DNA from: Bacteroidales bacterium
Lineage (GTDB): Bacteria; Bacteroidota; Bacteroidia; Bacteroidales; UBA932
DNA: 32,501 bases
Assembly (NCBI GenBank): GCA_023227835.1
Contig: JALOCI010000032.1
Location: 1 to 32,501 of the forward strand
Direction: 5' to 3'
In this document: piece after piece, positions 6,847-16,443 of the stretch
Numbering within the stretch: the first letter of the stretch is position 1
Layout: every line of letters starts with the position of its first letter
Made by a program: the position numbers and the translations under genes
The notes under the pieces: generated by a model
Database searches by the model: none
Told to the model about the DNA's origin: nothing
What the model saw: the letters and a program-made list of their open reading frames with translations, nothing else

Positions 6847-7761
6847 TTACCTGAGATTTACATTAATATCCGGAATAACCTTGTAGCAGCTCTCCTTATC
6901 CCTGCCAATCTGTTCTTTAAGTTGTTCTATTGACTCAAAACGTCTTTCGCTCCTGAGTCTTGTTACAAACTCTATCTTTATCGAGAGTCCGTATATATCT
7001 TCATTGAAATCGAGCAGGTGTGTCTCTATTGTCCTCTCATTGCCGTTTCCTATTGTCGGTCTTGTACCTATGTTTGTAATACCTCTGTATGTCTTCCCCG
7101 CATACTCAACCCAAACTATGTAGACACCGTCGTCCGGCAACAATTTCAATGGTTCGTACAGTCTGATATTTGCCGTAGGGAAACCCATTGTCCTCCCGAT
7201 TCTTCTTCCCTCTACCACAGCTCCTTCAAGACCGTATCTGTAACCAAGAAGAATGTTGGCCTCCTCAATCCGGCCTCTCTCTATAAAATCCCTTATCCTC
7301 GTAGAGCTTATCTTTGAATCAATCTCATCTGTAGTACACTCTTCGACTCTTATGGGTGTGATTCCGCACATCCTGGCAATCCTGAACATCTCTTCCTGTG
7401 TCTGATCAATATCATTGCCGACATGATGGTCGTAACCTACAACCAGTGTCTCAACCCCAAGCATCTCCACCAGATATTTTTCAAAAAACTCCTCGGTTGT
7501 CTGACTGGCAAAATCCTTATTAAACGGCAAGACCACAACTTCGTCTATGCCGTAGCTTTTTATAAGTGTTCGCTTTTCATCAAGAGTGGTGAGCAGTCTG
7601 AACTTCGCAGCATCCTGCTGTAAAACGGCACGCGGGTGCGGCCAGAATGTCACAACCACACTCCTGCCCCTGCACTCCTTAGCCAGAGAACATACACTAT
7701 TAATTACTGAAAGGTGACCTCTGTGAACTCCGTCAAAAAAACCTGTTGTACCTATAACCAT
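6847..7761 (-). CDS. ribF: Bifunctional riboflavin kinase / FAD synthetase RibF
   Basis: A 304-residue enzyme that phosphorylates riboflavin to FMN and adenylates FMN to FAD. The N-terminal nucleotidyltransferase domain shows GFFDGVHRGH (residues 7-16), a TFWPHPR segment and SSTRIRDFI. The C-terminal flavokinase domain shows GRTMGFPTANI, DGVYIVWV, NIGTRPTIG and ETHLLDFNEDIYG. The start ATG at 7761 overlaps the end of the GT3-GT35 gene by ten bases, and a stop lies just upstream in the same frame, so this is the only ATG available there. The protein therefore begins right at the first beta strand, about 10-15 residues shorter than typical RibF. All catalytic motifs are intact. It probably depends on translation coupled to the glycogen genes. 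Confidence 0.96.
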   Translation of the reverse strand: MVIGTTGFFDGVHRGHLSVINSVCSLAKECRGRSVVVTFWPHPRAVLQQDAAKFRLLTTLDEKRTLIKSYGIDEVVVLPFNKDFASQTTEEFFEKYLVEMLGVETLVVGYDHHVGNDIDQTQEEMFRIARMCGITPIRVEECTTDEIDSKISSTRIRDFIERGRIEEANILLGYRYGLEGAVVEGRRIGRTMGFPTANIRLYEPLKLLPDDGVYIVWVEYAGKTYRGITNIGTRPTIGNGNERTIETHLLDFNEDIYGLSIKIEFVTRLRSERRFESIEQLKEQIGRDKESCYKVIPDINVNLR

Positions 7762-10700
7762 CTTACTAAATCAAAATCCTGCCTGTGAGGCAACTCCGGA
7801 TGTTTTGCATATACTCGCCCTGCAAAGTTATAAACTCCTGCTGTTTCTGGCATCATCTGACACCTGTATTTTGCAAAACCGTCTTTAAAACTCACAAGAT
7901 CAAAATCATATATTTTCAACAATTTCATTTTGTTATCCTTGCCCTTTGTGGCAAAAACCATCTCCACACCTATATCCTCAGGTGTCAGATCCCCTATCAT
8001 GAGTTCAACCTCTGCATAATATTCATTCCCCGGAGAGATATCCTCCTTTGCATTCTCCGGCTTTATATATTTTTTCACCTCTATAAGCGGCCACTCCCTC
8101 CTTACCCTCTTCTTCCAGAATGATATATCTCTTGCCAAAGCATAGTCATTCTTTACTAATTTCTCGCTCCGGCTACCAAGAGGATTGTAGAATTTTTGCT
8201 GGTAGTCCTCCATCATTCTGTGTGTTGTAAAGTTAGAAGCCACCTGCGCGATTGTATTTTTTATGTAATGTATCCACTCCAACGGTAATCCGCTTTTTTT
8301 GTCAAGGCTGTAGAACAACGGGGCAATCTCAGTCTCTATCATATTGTAGATAGTTGCCGCATCAAGTTCATCCTGTGAGGCAGGATCATCATAAGTGACC
8401 TCTTTTGGCAAAGCCCAGCCTGCACCCTCCTTGTACCCTTCAACCCACCATCCGTCAAGTACCGAAAAATGCATGACCCCGTTCATGGCAGCCTTCTCCC
8501 CGCTGGTACCTGAAGCCTCAAGAGGCCTTGTAGGAGTATTCATCCAGACATCCACTCCCTGTACAAGTATTTTGGCAACTCCCATATCATAACCGGGGAT
8601 GAATATGATTTTCCCGATAAATTGAGGCATCAGGGAAACCTCAATGATCCTCCTGATAAGATCCTGCCCCGCCTTATCTGCCGGATGGGCCTTTCCTGCA
8701 AATACAAATTGTACCGGTTGCTCTTTATTATTTACTATCCCTGAGAGCCGGTCCAGATCCCTGAACAAAAGAGAGGCTCTTTTATATGTTGCAAATCTTC
8801 TGGCAAAACCTATTGTCAGGACATCACTCCTTAATGCCTCCTTGATTGCCACAACCTGTTGCGGTCTGTAATGGGCTGTCGTAACTGGTTCTGAAAGAGA
8901 GTGTCTTATAAAGGTCATCAATCTTTCTCTCAATCTGTTTCTGATATCCCATACCTTTTGATCTGCAACTTTATAGATACCTTCAAAGCAGCTTTTATCA
9001 TATATGTGTTCTGAAAAACCTGCCCCGAATGCCTTTTCGAAAATTGCCTTCCAGTCTCCGGCTGTCCAGGTTGGATAATGGACTCCGTTTGTAACATAGC
9101 TTACATGTAACTCTTCCGGAAGGTATCCCGGCCATAGCGGAGAGAGTATCTCCCGGCTTACCTCCCCGTGAAGCATACTGACACCGTTTATCTCCTGGGA
9201 AAGATTGGACGCGAGGTTGCTCATCGAGAATTTCTCGTTCGGATTCGCAGGGTCTATCTTGCCAAGAGACATCATGGTCTCCCAGGATATTTTCAAACGA
9301 TCTGCAAAATGGGGAATATACTCTCTCAGCAAATCCTCGGAGAATGAGTCGTGCCCTGCAGGAACAGGGGTGTGAGTAGTAAAGAGTGATGATGATCTCA
9401 CAACCTCAACAGCCTCGTTGAAAGATAGGTTCTCATCCTGAATGTACTCTCTAAGCCTTTCAAGTCCTATAAAAGCTGCATGCCCCTCATTACAGTGATA
9501 TACATCTATATGTTTATCAAGAGCCCTCAGGGCCAGTATTCCACCTATACCGAGCAGTAACTCCTGTTTTAGTCTGTTCTCCCAGTCTCCACCGTAAAGA
9601 TAATATGTAACAGGCCTGTCTTCAGGCAGATTATCCTCAAAGTCTGTGTCCATGAGTATCAATTCAGTCCTTCCGACATCAACCCTCCAAAGCCTTGCGC
9701 TGAGTGTCCTTCCCGGAAGGGCTATCCCTATCGTGGTCCAGTTGCCTTTATCGTCACGGATTGGAGTCACCGGTATCTTCATGAAATTCTGAGGATCGTA
9801 AAGAGCAATTTGATCTCCTTGAGCAGAAAGGCGTTGCGTAAAATAGCCATATTTATACAGCAGTCCCACCCCTGTAATAGGTACCATCTTATCGCTTGAC
9901 TCCTTCAGATAGTCTCCGGCAAGTATTCCAAGGCCTCCCGAGTAAATTTTGAGAGAGGAATCCAAACCGTATTCCATACTGAAATACGCAACTTTCGGCC
10001 CTTTCATGTCAGCCTTAACCGAGATATATTTGTTGAATACTGCAAAAACATGATCCATCCTTTCCAGAAAATCCTCGTCTTTCTCAAGGGCAGCGTATTT
10101 GCCTGAAGGGATGTTGTCCATCATGTTAAGGGGATTTCTGAGGCTGCTTCTCCACAGGTCAATGTCTATTGATTTAAAAAGATCCTTTGCCTCTTCATTC
10201 CAGCTCCACCAGAGATTCTTTGCAAGAATCTCCAAAGGTTTGAGTCTCTCCGGAAGCAGTTTGTTGACAAGCATTGTGCTCCAGCTCGGTGTATTGACAG
10301 AATTTACCTTAAATGTGATGTTGTCTTTCTCATCAGAAAAGAGAGGGAATTCACCGTTTTTCCGGATGATTTTTTCCAAAGCTTCAGAGTATGCCTGCTT
10401 GTAATATCGTATCTGATTCTCCCACAATGCAACCTCTGAGACATCCTTTGCATTATGTCTGTATTCAGATAGTCTTTGTTTGCTGAGTTTTGATATCTCT
10501 ATGACTTTTGACTCAAGGGCAGAAATAACTTCATCGTAATTTGTATCTGAGCGTTCGGCTATTTCAATGCCGGGATGGGCCTTTCTGTAATGTTCCTTCA
10601 CCCACAGACCGAATCCGGCCAGAGATGTGGTAACTGTAGGGACACTGAATGCCAGGCTCTCAAGTGGAGTATATCCCCATGGCTCATAATATGAAGGAAA

Positions 10701-11990
10701 AAGAGTCAGATCAAGTCCTGCCAGCAGCTGATAGTATGTCTTGTCGAAAACTCCGTCATTTCCGTTGAGGTATGCCGGAACAAACAGAACCTTAACCTTA
10801 TCGCTGCACTTGTTTTGCAGATGTAACTCCTTTATTCTTCTGACAACCGGATCCCAATCGGGATCATTAAGCATGTGAGTACAGTTTGTAGTATAATGGG
10901 AAAATGTGGTAATCTTGTTTACAAGCTCCTTATTCGGGCCGTTATTTCCGGATGGCACAAATATCCAGGCAACAATTCCTCTGGTCAGTTTCGGATCGCG
11001 GTTAAGCCGGGCCAAAGTGTCCAGAAAAAGATCAATCCCTTTATTCTTATATTCATAACGACCGCTTATGGCAATCATTACAGTATCATCCGGCAATTCA
11101 CATCCTGTCATGAGGGTCGCTATCTCGTTCAGGGTAACCCTTGCATTCTTGTAATAGGTTTTGTACTCTTCCGGTGATGGTGTAAAGGAATTTTCAAAAC
11201 CGTTTGGAGTTACCACATCCACGTTCTTACCCAGAAAAGCCTTGCACTCTCTGGCAGTTACTTCACTAACTGTTGTAAAGATATCCGCAACATGTGCTGC
11301 TGTTTTTTCCAATGAATGTTTGGCCATAACATTGAACTCCCTGGCCTTGTCGTCTGCTATATAACTCTCGAGAGCACCGTACAGAGGCAGGTTGTTCCCG
11401 GATATACAACGCCCGACAACTGTGGCATGAGTAGTGAATACTGTTGCCACAGGTATATTTGTCAGATTCAGATAGAGAACCCCGGCTCCGGTCATCCATT
11501 CATGGAACTGGGCAACCACTTTGTGATGAGGTGAAAGATTGAATCTCACATAACTCTCAACAACCTTTCCGCATGCATACCCGAAAAGGGCAGACTCAAT
11601 ATAATCCCACTGGCCCGTTATTGAATCCAGTTTGAACTTGGTCCAGAACTCTGTAAGAATTTCATCCTTCTTTGTAATATAGGAACTGAAATCTACCAGA
11701 ATTGCAATCGGGCGGCCGGCTACATTCCACCTTCCCACCCTTATCCGGAGTCCCTCCTCTGCCGCCTTGACACGCCAGGCTCTCAAAAGGTTGTTATCCT
11801 CATTGAATTCAGGATTCTTGTGCGTATCTCTCCACACGTCGGGTCCTATCAGAATATGCCTGTTCTGAAACTCCTTGGACAGGTTAAGGGCTTTAGTCGC
11901 AATTACTGTATGAATTCCGCCTACTTTATTGCAGACCTCCCAGCTAACTTCAAAGAGATAGTCGGGGGTTAATATTGATTTGGCTGACAT
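7752..11990 (-). CDS. Fused GT3 glycogen synthase and GT35 alpha-glucan phosphorylase
   Basis: A 1412-residue two-enzyme protein. Residues about 10-550 form a GT3 (eukaryotic-type) glycogen synthase: FEVSWEVCNKVGGIHTVIATKA near the start, and the retaining-glycosyltransferase pair E436 and E444 in YEPWGYTPLE. From about residue 578 a DUF3417-type segment begins (LKPLEILAKNLWWSWNEEA), followed by an AgpA-type phosphorylase with FSMEYGLDSSLKIYSGGLG, CNEGHAAF, FARRFATYKRA and the cofactor motif EASGTSGEKAAMNG, where K1166 should hold pyridoxal phosphate. A beta-rich C-terminal domain ends in RQDFDLVRWL. One half should extend glucan from a sugar nucleotide; the other should release glucose-1-phosphate. 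Both halves look intact. Such fusions occur in Bacteroidales. How opposing activities are controlled is unknown. Confidence 0.94.
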   Translation of the reverse strand: MSAKSILTPDYLFEVSWEVCNKVGGIHTVIATKALNLSKEFQNRHILIGPDVWRDTHKNPEFNEDNNLLRAWRVKAAEEGLRIRVGRWNVAGRPIAILVDFSSYITKKDEILTEFWTKFKLDSITGQWDYIESALFGYACGKVVESYVRFNLSPHHKVVAQFHEWMTGAGVLYLNLTNIPVATVFTTHATVVGRCISGNNLPLYGALESYIADDKAREFNVMAKHSLEKTAAHVADIFTTVSEVTARECKAFLGKNVDVVTPNGFENSFTPSPEEYKTYYKNARVTLNEIATLMTGCELPDDTVMIAISGRYEYKNKGIDLFLDTLARLNRDPKLTRGIVAWIFVPSGNNGPNKELVNKITTFSHYTTNCTHMLNDPDWDPVVRRIKELHLQNKCSDKVKVLFVPAYLNGNDGVFDKTYYQLLAGLDLTLFPSYYEPWGYTPLESLAFSVPTVTTSLAGFGLWVKEHYRKAHPGIEIAERSDTNYDEVISALESKVIEISKLSKQRLSEYRHNAKDVSEVALWENQIRYYKQAYSEALEKIIRKNGEFPLFSDEKDNITFKVNSVNTPSWSTMLVNKLLPERLKPLEILAKNLWWSWNEEAKDLFKSIDIDLWRSSLRNPLNMMDNIPSGKYAALEKDEDFLERMDHVFAVFNKYISVKADMKGPKVAYFSMEYGLDSSLKIYSGGLGILAGDYLKESSDKMVPITGVGLLYKYGYFTQRLSAQGDQIALYDPQNFMKIPVTPIRDDKGNWTTIGIALPGRTLSARLWRVDVGRTELILMDTDFEDNLPEDRPVTYYLYGGDWENRLKQELLLGIGGILALRALDKHIDVYHCNEGHAAFIGLERLREYIQDENLSFNEAVEVVRSSSLFTTHTPVPAGHDSFSEDLLREYIPHFADRLKISWETMMSLGKIDPANPNEKFSMSNLASNLSQEINGVSMLHGEVSREILSPLWPGYLPEELHVSYVTNGVHYPTWTAGDWKAIFEKAFGAGFSEHIYDKSCFEGIYKVADQKVWDIRNRLRERLMTFIRHSLSEPVTTAHYRPQQVVAIKEALRSDVLTIGFARRFATYKRASLLFRDLDRLSGIVNNKEQPVQFVFAGKAHPADKAGQDLIRRIIEVSLMPQFIGKIIFIPGYDMGVAKILVQGVDVWMNTPTRPLEASGTSGEKAAMNGVMHFSVLDGWWVEGYKEGAGWALPKEVTYDDPASQDELDAATIYNMIETEIAPLFYSLDKKSGLPLEWIHYIKNTIAQVASNFTTHRMMEDYQQKFYNPLGSRSEKLVKNDYALARDISFWKKRVRREWPLIEVKKYIKPENAKEDISPGNEYYAEVELMIGDLTPEDIGVEMVFATKGKDNKMKLLKIYDFDLVSFKDGFAKYRCQMMPETAGVYNFAGRVYAKHPELPHRQDFDLVRWL

Positions 11991-11992
11991 CT

Positions 11993-13204
11993 TTAATCTT
12001 GTTTATTCCTGGGACTGTTAACCCTGTCTATCCGTAACAGAAAGTCACTCAGGATATTCATATAATTGATAAATGCTTCGTAAGGAGTTTCATAAGGGTT
12101 AAAATAACCATGTACTACTCCGTCCGAGAAAAATTTAGTGCACATATAATAGAAGTGATCGCTCTCCTGTAACTTTCTGAAATTGGCTGTCAATTCCGGA
12201 TTTTTCAGTTTGTTCAGTCGTTTTTCAACAGCGTATAATTTATTGAATGCCTCATTCTGCAATTCGTTACCGAGCCATGCCGTAGTATCCCTCTCCTCAT
12301 CCGCCCATGAAATCGGAAATGGTACATTGAGAGGAGCTATCGGCTGATGCCTCTTACAAACTTCAGAAGGCGTGCAGAATTTAAAATTTGTCTGTGACAA
12401 TACGGCAGAAGGGAGGTATCTCATGAACTGGAAAATGCCTGTAGATGCATGCTGATGCTCTCCGAAAGTCTCATAATCCATGAAAAGATTGACTACTTCA
12501 TCTTTTGCAAGGGCATTTGATATCCATGTGACATATTTGTCTGAAGTTAGTGGCCAGTTTGACCATCCTCTGTCAGAGAATCTGAAAGCTATGTCATCAC
12601 TCAGGTTGAAATTTCTTAAAAGTAATTTAAGCCTCGGATTTATTGCATTTGTATACACATAGTTAGAACTCTTCCAACCCAGGATATGTCTTGCGCCCTC
12701 AGTGAGCATTGCATTGAATTTCATCCCGGCAACCATGGCTCCTATCTCATCGGAATAGATCATCTCCGTGTTTCTGAACACGACCGGTCTCTTGCCAAAC
12801 AGTGCCTCAATCCGTTTAGAGTGCATAGTTACCTGTGCTTTGAATTCATCAGGAGATACCAGGGAGGCAAGAGTGTGGTAATATGTCTCGGCAAGGAATT
12901 CCACACAACCTGTAGCAGCAAGTTCCCTGAAACTGTCAATCACTTCTGGTGCATATTTTTCCAATTGATCTATTAGAGAACCAGATATGGAAAAGGCTAT
13001 TTTGAAAGCCCCCTTACTCTCTCTGATAAGATCCAGCATAAGCTGGTTTGCCGGCAGATAACACAGGTCGGAAACCCTCCGGAGAATTGTCCTGTTGGCA
13101 AAATCATCATAGTAGTAAGACTCTTTCCCAATATCAAAAAACCGGTATTGTCTGAGCCTGTCCGGTTGATGTACCTGAAAATACAAACATATACTCTTTT
13201 CCAT
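11993..13204 (-). CDS. GH57 glycoside hydrolase (alpha-amylase / 4-alpha-glucanotransferase type)
   Basis: A 403-residue family 57 enzyme, a retaining alpha-glucan hydrolase or transferase. Conserved regions are visible: region 1 with H12-Q-P in YFQVHQP, region 2 with GSLIDQLEKY, a nucleophile candidate E147 in FRNTEMIY, and an acid/base candidate D243 in FMDYETFGEH. No signal peptide is seen, so it acts in the cytoplasm on glycogen or maltodextrin, not on external starch. It sits between the GT4 gene (nine bases) and the GT3-GT35 gene (two bases) and belongs to the same unit. Whether it hydrolyses, transfers or branches glucans cannot be settled from sequence; the presence of a GH13 branching enzyme nearby makes branching less likely. 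Confidence 0.92.
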   Translation of the reverse strand: MEKSICLYFQVHQPDRLRQYRFFDIGKESYYYDDFANRTILRRVSDLCYLPANQLMLDLIRESKGAFKIAFSISGSLIDQLEKYAPEVIDSFRELAATGCVEFLAETYYHTLASLVSPDEFKAQVTMHSKRIEALFGKRPVVFRNTEMIYSDEIGAMVAGMKFNAMLTEGARHILGWKSSNYVYTNAINPRLKLLLRNFNLSDDIAFRFSDRGWSNWPLTSDKYVTWISNALAKDEVVNLFMDYETFGEHQHASTGIFQFMRYLPSAVLSQTNFKFCTPSEVCKRHQPIAPLNVPFPISWADEERDTTAWLGNELQNEAFNKLYAVEKRLNKLKNPELTANFRKLQESDHFYYMCTKFFSDGVVHGYFNPYETPYEAFINYMNILSDFLLRIDRVNSPRNKQD

Positions 13205-13213
13205 CTTTTTTTG

Positions 13214-14497
13214 TTATTTCCTTATTAATCTGACATATACATCCTTAACCATGGCAGCAGCATTATCCCACTTGAGGGAATTAACCTCATCAAGCCCGTT
13301 TTTGACAGCGAAGTTTGATAGGGCAGGATATGCAAGCAGTCCGTGAATTGCATCAGCCATTGCATCTATATCCCAGAAATCCACTTTTATGGCATGGTTC
13401 AGCACCTCTGCCACACCGGATTGTTTTGAGATTATGGCAGGTACATTTGCCCGCATAGCCTCAAGAGGAGATATTCCGAAAGGCTCAGAGACAGAAGGCA
13501 TGACATAGACATCCGAATATGCAAACATCCTGTGCACATCAGCCCCCTTCAAGAATCCTGTAAAATGAAACTTCGTTGCTATTCCCAGCTTAGCAACCCG
13601 CCTTATAGAGCGGTTCAGAAGATCACCGTTTCCTGCCATAACAAAACGGACATCCGGATATTGTCTGAGAACCTTTGCTGCAGCCTCTATAAAATACTCA
13701 GGTCCCTTCTGAAAAGTTATTCTACCGAGAAATGTGACAATCTTCTCCGAAACTCCTCTTTCTCCATCCATCTCCCTGTAGTTTTCAAAATCAACGGCAT
13801 TGTGTACTGTGACTACCTTTTCAGGACTTATACCATATTTGCCTATAACAATGCTTCTTGTCAGGTTACTGACAGATATAACCATATCCGCCTCCTTCAT
13901 CCCGAGTTTTTCAAGATCATAGACTTGTGTGTTGATGTTCTGACCGCTCCTGTCAAACTCTGTTGCATGAATATGAACCACCAAAGGTTTCCCGGTAAGT
14001 TTCTTTGCTACAACGCCGGCCATATAAGTAAGCCAGTCATGGGCATGAATTACGTCAAAATCGTATTTTAGGGCAATCTCCCCGGCAACTAAGGCATATC
14101 TTGCAACCTCCTCCATCAGATTCTCCCCGTATTTGCCGGAAAATTGATATTTTTCACCTAGTTTTATCTTATAATCCTCTGCCTGGTTCTCTCTCCGAGA
14201 TCCCACAAGTGTGGAGAACCGCACAGGATCTACATACGGGATCATATTTGTGCCAATCCTCAGAAACTGAACCTTTTCAAGAAAATTATCGATATTTTTT
14301 ATTGACTCAGTAACCGCGACATCACTTGCATTTATTATGCTCACGGCACTCTGGTCCTCTTTACCTGAAGCTGACGGCATTACAAAAAGCACATCTACAC
14401 CCTGGTTTGCCAGGCCTTTTGTCAAGCCGTAACAAGCCGTTCCCAAACCTCCGGATATATATGGCGGGAATTCCCACCCAAACATCAGTACTTTCAT
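13214..14497 (-). CDS. GT4-type glycosyltransferase, glycogen-synthase-like
   Basis: A 427-residue two-Rossmann-domain (GT-B) transferase. The N-terminal WEFPPYISGGLGTACYGLTKGL contains the GGLG loop found in starch and glycogen synthases and their GT4 relatives. HAHDW, HIHATEFDRSG and NAVDFE follow. The C-terminal half has the sugar-nucleotide binding pattern SEPFGISPLEAM with E338 and E346 spaced as in retaining GT4/GT5 enzymes. The likely role is glucan priming or elongation, with the donor unknown (UDP- or ADP-glucose). It overlaps the debranching enzyme gene by four bases (ATGA). It is distinct from the GT3 synthase two genes downstream, so this unit encodes two different potential synthases. 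Confidence 0.88.
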   Translation of the reverse strand: MKVLMFGWEFPPYISGGLGTACYGLTKGLANQGVDVLFVMPSASGKEDQSAVSIINASDVAVTESIKNIDNFLEKVQFLRIGTNMIPYVDPVRFSTLVGSRRENQAEDYKIKLGEKYQFSGKYGENLMEEVARYALVAGEIALKYDFDVIHAHDWLTYMAGVVAKKLTGKPLVVHIHATEFDRSGQNINTQVYDLEKLGMKEADMVISVSNLTRSIVIGKYGISPEKVVTVHNAVDFENYREMDGERGVSEKIVTFLGRITFQKGPEYFIEAAAKVLRQYPDVRFVMAGNGDLLNRSIRRVAKLGIATKFHFTGFLKGADVHRMFAYSDVYVMPSVSEPFGISPLEAMRANVPAIISKQSGVAEVLNHAIKVDFWDIDAMADAIHGLLAYPALSNFAVKNGLDEVNSLKWDNAAAMVKDVYVRLIRK

Positions 14498-16425
14498 TGC
14501 TCAATGTTTTTATAATGTTCAATCAGACTCATCGAGCGGAGCAATGATGCCACCGAGGCTGAATAAGATGTGCATCCGTGAGGTTGGTGAGGGGGATCGC
14601 CATCATACACTTCGGAAATTGACCCTATACAATGGACGCTAAGGTCCTCCTCAAATTCATAAACAATTTCATTAGCCCTCTTAAGAAAGGATGTGCCAAG
14701 GATTTTTAAACAAGCCTCAATATAGAACTGAAGAATCCAGACTCTTGTGGTTCCCTGAAAATATGCCATACTGCGTGAATACTCGTCTCCGTCATACTCT
14801 CCCTTATACCTTGAGTTTTTAGGGGAGAGTGTGCGAATACCGCGAGTCGTTAGCAATTCCTTTTTTACACTCTGCAAAACCATAGCCTTTACTCCATCAT
14901 CCAGCGGAGAGTAGTCAAAGGCACAGGCAAAAAGCTGATTAGGTCTCACGTATTTATTCTGACCCTCCGGTCCTACATAATCGGCCAGATAATCCCTTCC
15001 TTCAATCCAGAAAGCCTTCCTGAAATTTTGTTCGACACGGGACTTTATATCCTTGCATGTTTTGATAAATGGACCCTCTTTCACTTTTGGGGCTATATCC
15101 GCGGCAAAGCAGAGCGCATTGTACCATAAAGCATTGAGCTCAATCTGGTAACCGGCTCTTTCAATCAAAGGAAGACCGTTTACCATTGTATCCATCCAGC
15201 TTGTAGCCCTTCCTTCACGTTCCGCCCAAAGAAGCCCGGTCTCATGCAGAAATACCGTTTCTCTCGATTGCCCGGTATAAGACTCTATTATCCCTTTTAA
15301 AATCTCTCCGAAATCTTTCCATAATGAAGCCTTATTATCTTTGACTTTGTGGTATTGCTGAAGTGTCCAGAAAAGCCACAATGGTATATCAGGATCGCAA
15401 AGCGGTGAATAAAGAGATTCTTTCTCGTTTCTGATAAATGTTTTTAAAATGCTGTTAAACAGTTCAACATCCCTGTTTAATGCCAGAGTCAAACCCGGAA
15501 GTGATATTAATGTATTTCTGTTGTTTTTCCCAAGCCAAGGATATCCAGTATATATAACCGTATCCCCGTTGTCGTGAATAACAAATTGTTTGGCGGCCAA
15601 TTGCAGGCATTGCTCAAAACTATCCCTCAATCCTCTCTTACTTTCGTTTCTTGTGAATTCGGCCGGAAGTCCGGACGGTTTCTCCACATTGGTCGAGGCG
15701 GAAAAAATAATCTGTTGTCCTTTTTTTATCGGCATTTCAAAAAATCCGGGAACAAAGAGATCTTCTGAAGACTCGTAGGCTCTTCTCCTCTCCTCTTTGT
15801 ACTCTATGTTATAGTACCAATCCGGAGATGAGATAAATTCACTTTTGACACTAAGTTGCATGTTGAGATACGGGAAGCCCTCGTACATTTTAAAGGCGAC
15901 TCCGTTTTCAATAAGGTCGTAATGTCTGTTAACATCATTGTTCACCTTAGAGAGAGCATGGAAATTCCTGAAAGCCATAAATGGCCTTAATCTCAATATG
16001 GTCGGTGAGTGAGCTTCGAGCAGAGTGTATCGTATTAGTATCTGCTCTTTTTTGTACGGAAACATGATATCCTTGCGAAGAAGTACACCACCGACCGTAT
16101 AGGTGACCGACACAACTTTCTCTATTTCAAAATTCTTTATGTATTTATGCCCTTTCGGCTCATAAATATCACCATACCTGTGAATTCCGAGATTAAACTC
16201 TTTACCGTGCTGTATGACAGTCTCATCCAAAGAGGAGAGCAAAACAAACTTATCATCCCCGAAATTTTTTACCGGGACAACCAGCAGACCATGGTACTTC
16301 CTGGTATTGCAACAAACAATAGTTGTATTCATGTAGCCTCCGGCATGGTTAGTCGACAGGACCTCCCGCTTGAGCGAATACTCCAGGTTCACAAGTTCAT
16401 CCTTATTGAATTGTAAATATGACAT
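14494..16425 (-). CDS. Glycogen debranching enzyme (amylo-alpha-1,6-glucosidase, GH133)
   Basis: A 643-residue bacterial-type debranching enzyme that removes alpha-1,6-linked glucose stubs from glycogen. The N-terminal domain (about residues 15-250) begins STNHAGGYMNTTIVCCNTRKYHGLLV, as in the bacterial GDE N-domain. The (alpha/alpha)6 catalytic domain follows, with TGYPWLG, WAEREGRATSWMDTM, IELNALWYN, RPNQLFACAF, AYFQGTTRVW and the C-terminal DGDPPHQPHGCTSYSASVA, all typical. There is no signal peptide, so it is cytoplasmic. It lacks the separate glucanotransferase domain of eukaryotic debranching enzymes. The GH57 enzyme or the phosphorylase half next door may supply the trimmed branches. 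It starts 18 bases after glgB. Confidence 0.94.
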   Translation of the reverse strand: MSYLQFNKDELVNLEYSLKREVLSTNHAGGYMNTTIVCCNTRKYHGLLVVPVKNFGDDKFVLLSSLDETVIQHGKEFNLGIHRYGDIYEPKGHKYIKNFEIEKVVSVTYTVGGVLLRKDIMFPYKKEQILIRYTLLEAHSPTILRLRPFMAFRNFHALSKVNNDVNRHYDLIENGVAFKMYEGFPYLNMQLSVKSEFISSPDWYYNIEYKEERRRAYESSEDLFVPGFFEMPIKKGQQIIFSASTNVEKPSGLPAEFTRNESKRGLRDSFEQCLQLAAKQFVIHDNGDTVIYTGYPWLGKNNRNTLISLPGLTLALNRDVELFNSILKTFIRNEKESLYSPLCDPDIPLWLFWTLQQYHKVKDNKASLWKDFGEILKGIIESYTGQSRETVFLHETGLLWAEREGRATSWMDTMVNGLPLIERAGYQIELNALWYNALCFAADIAPKVKEGPFIKTCKDIKSRVEQNFRKAFWIEGRDYLADYVGPEGQNKYVRPNQLFACAFDYSPLDDGVKAMVLQSVKKELLTTRGIRTLSPKNSRYKGEYDGDEYSRSMAYFQGTTRVWILQFYIEACLKILGTSFLKRANEIVYEFEEDLSVHCIGSISEVYDGDPPHQPHGCTSYSASVASLLRSMSLIEHYKNIEQ

Positions 16426-16443
16426 GACAATTATATTAGCCCT

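Noticed and set aside
13532..14071. A 179-codon plus-strand frame opposite the GT4 gene
   Set aside because: It is antisense to conserved GT-B coding sequence, and its translation is rich in Cys, His and Tyr without family features.
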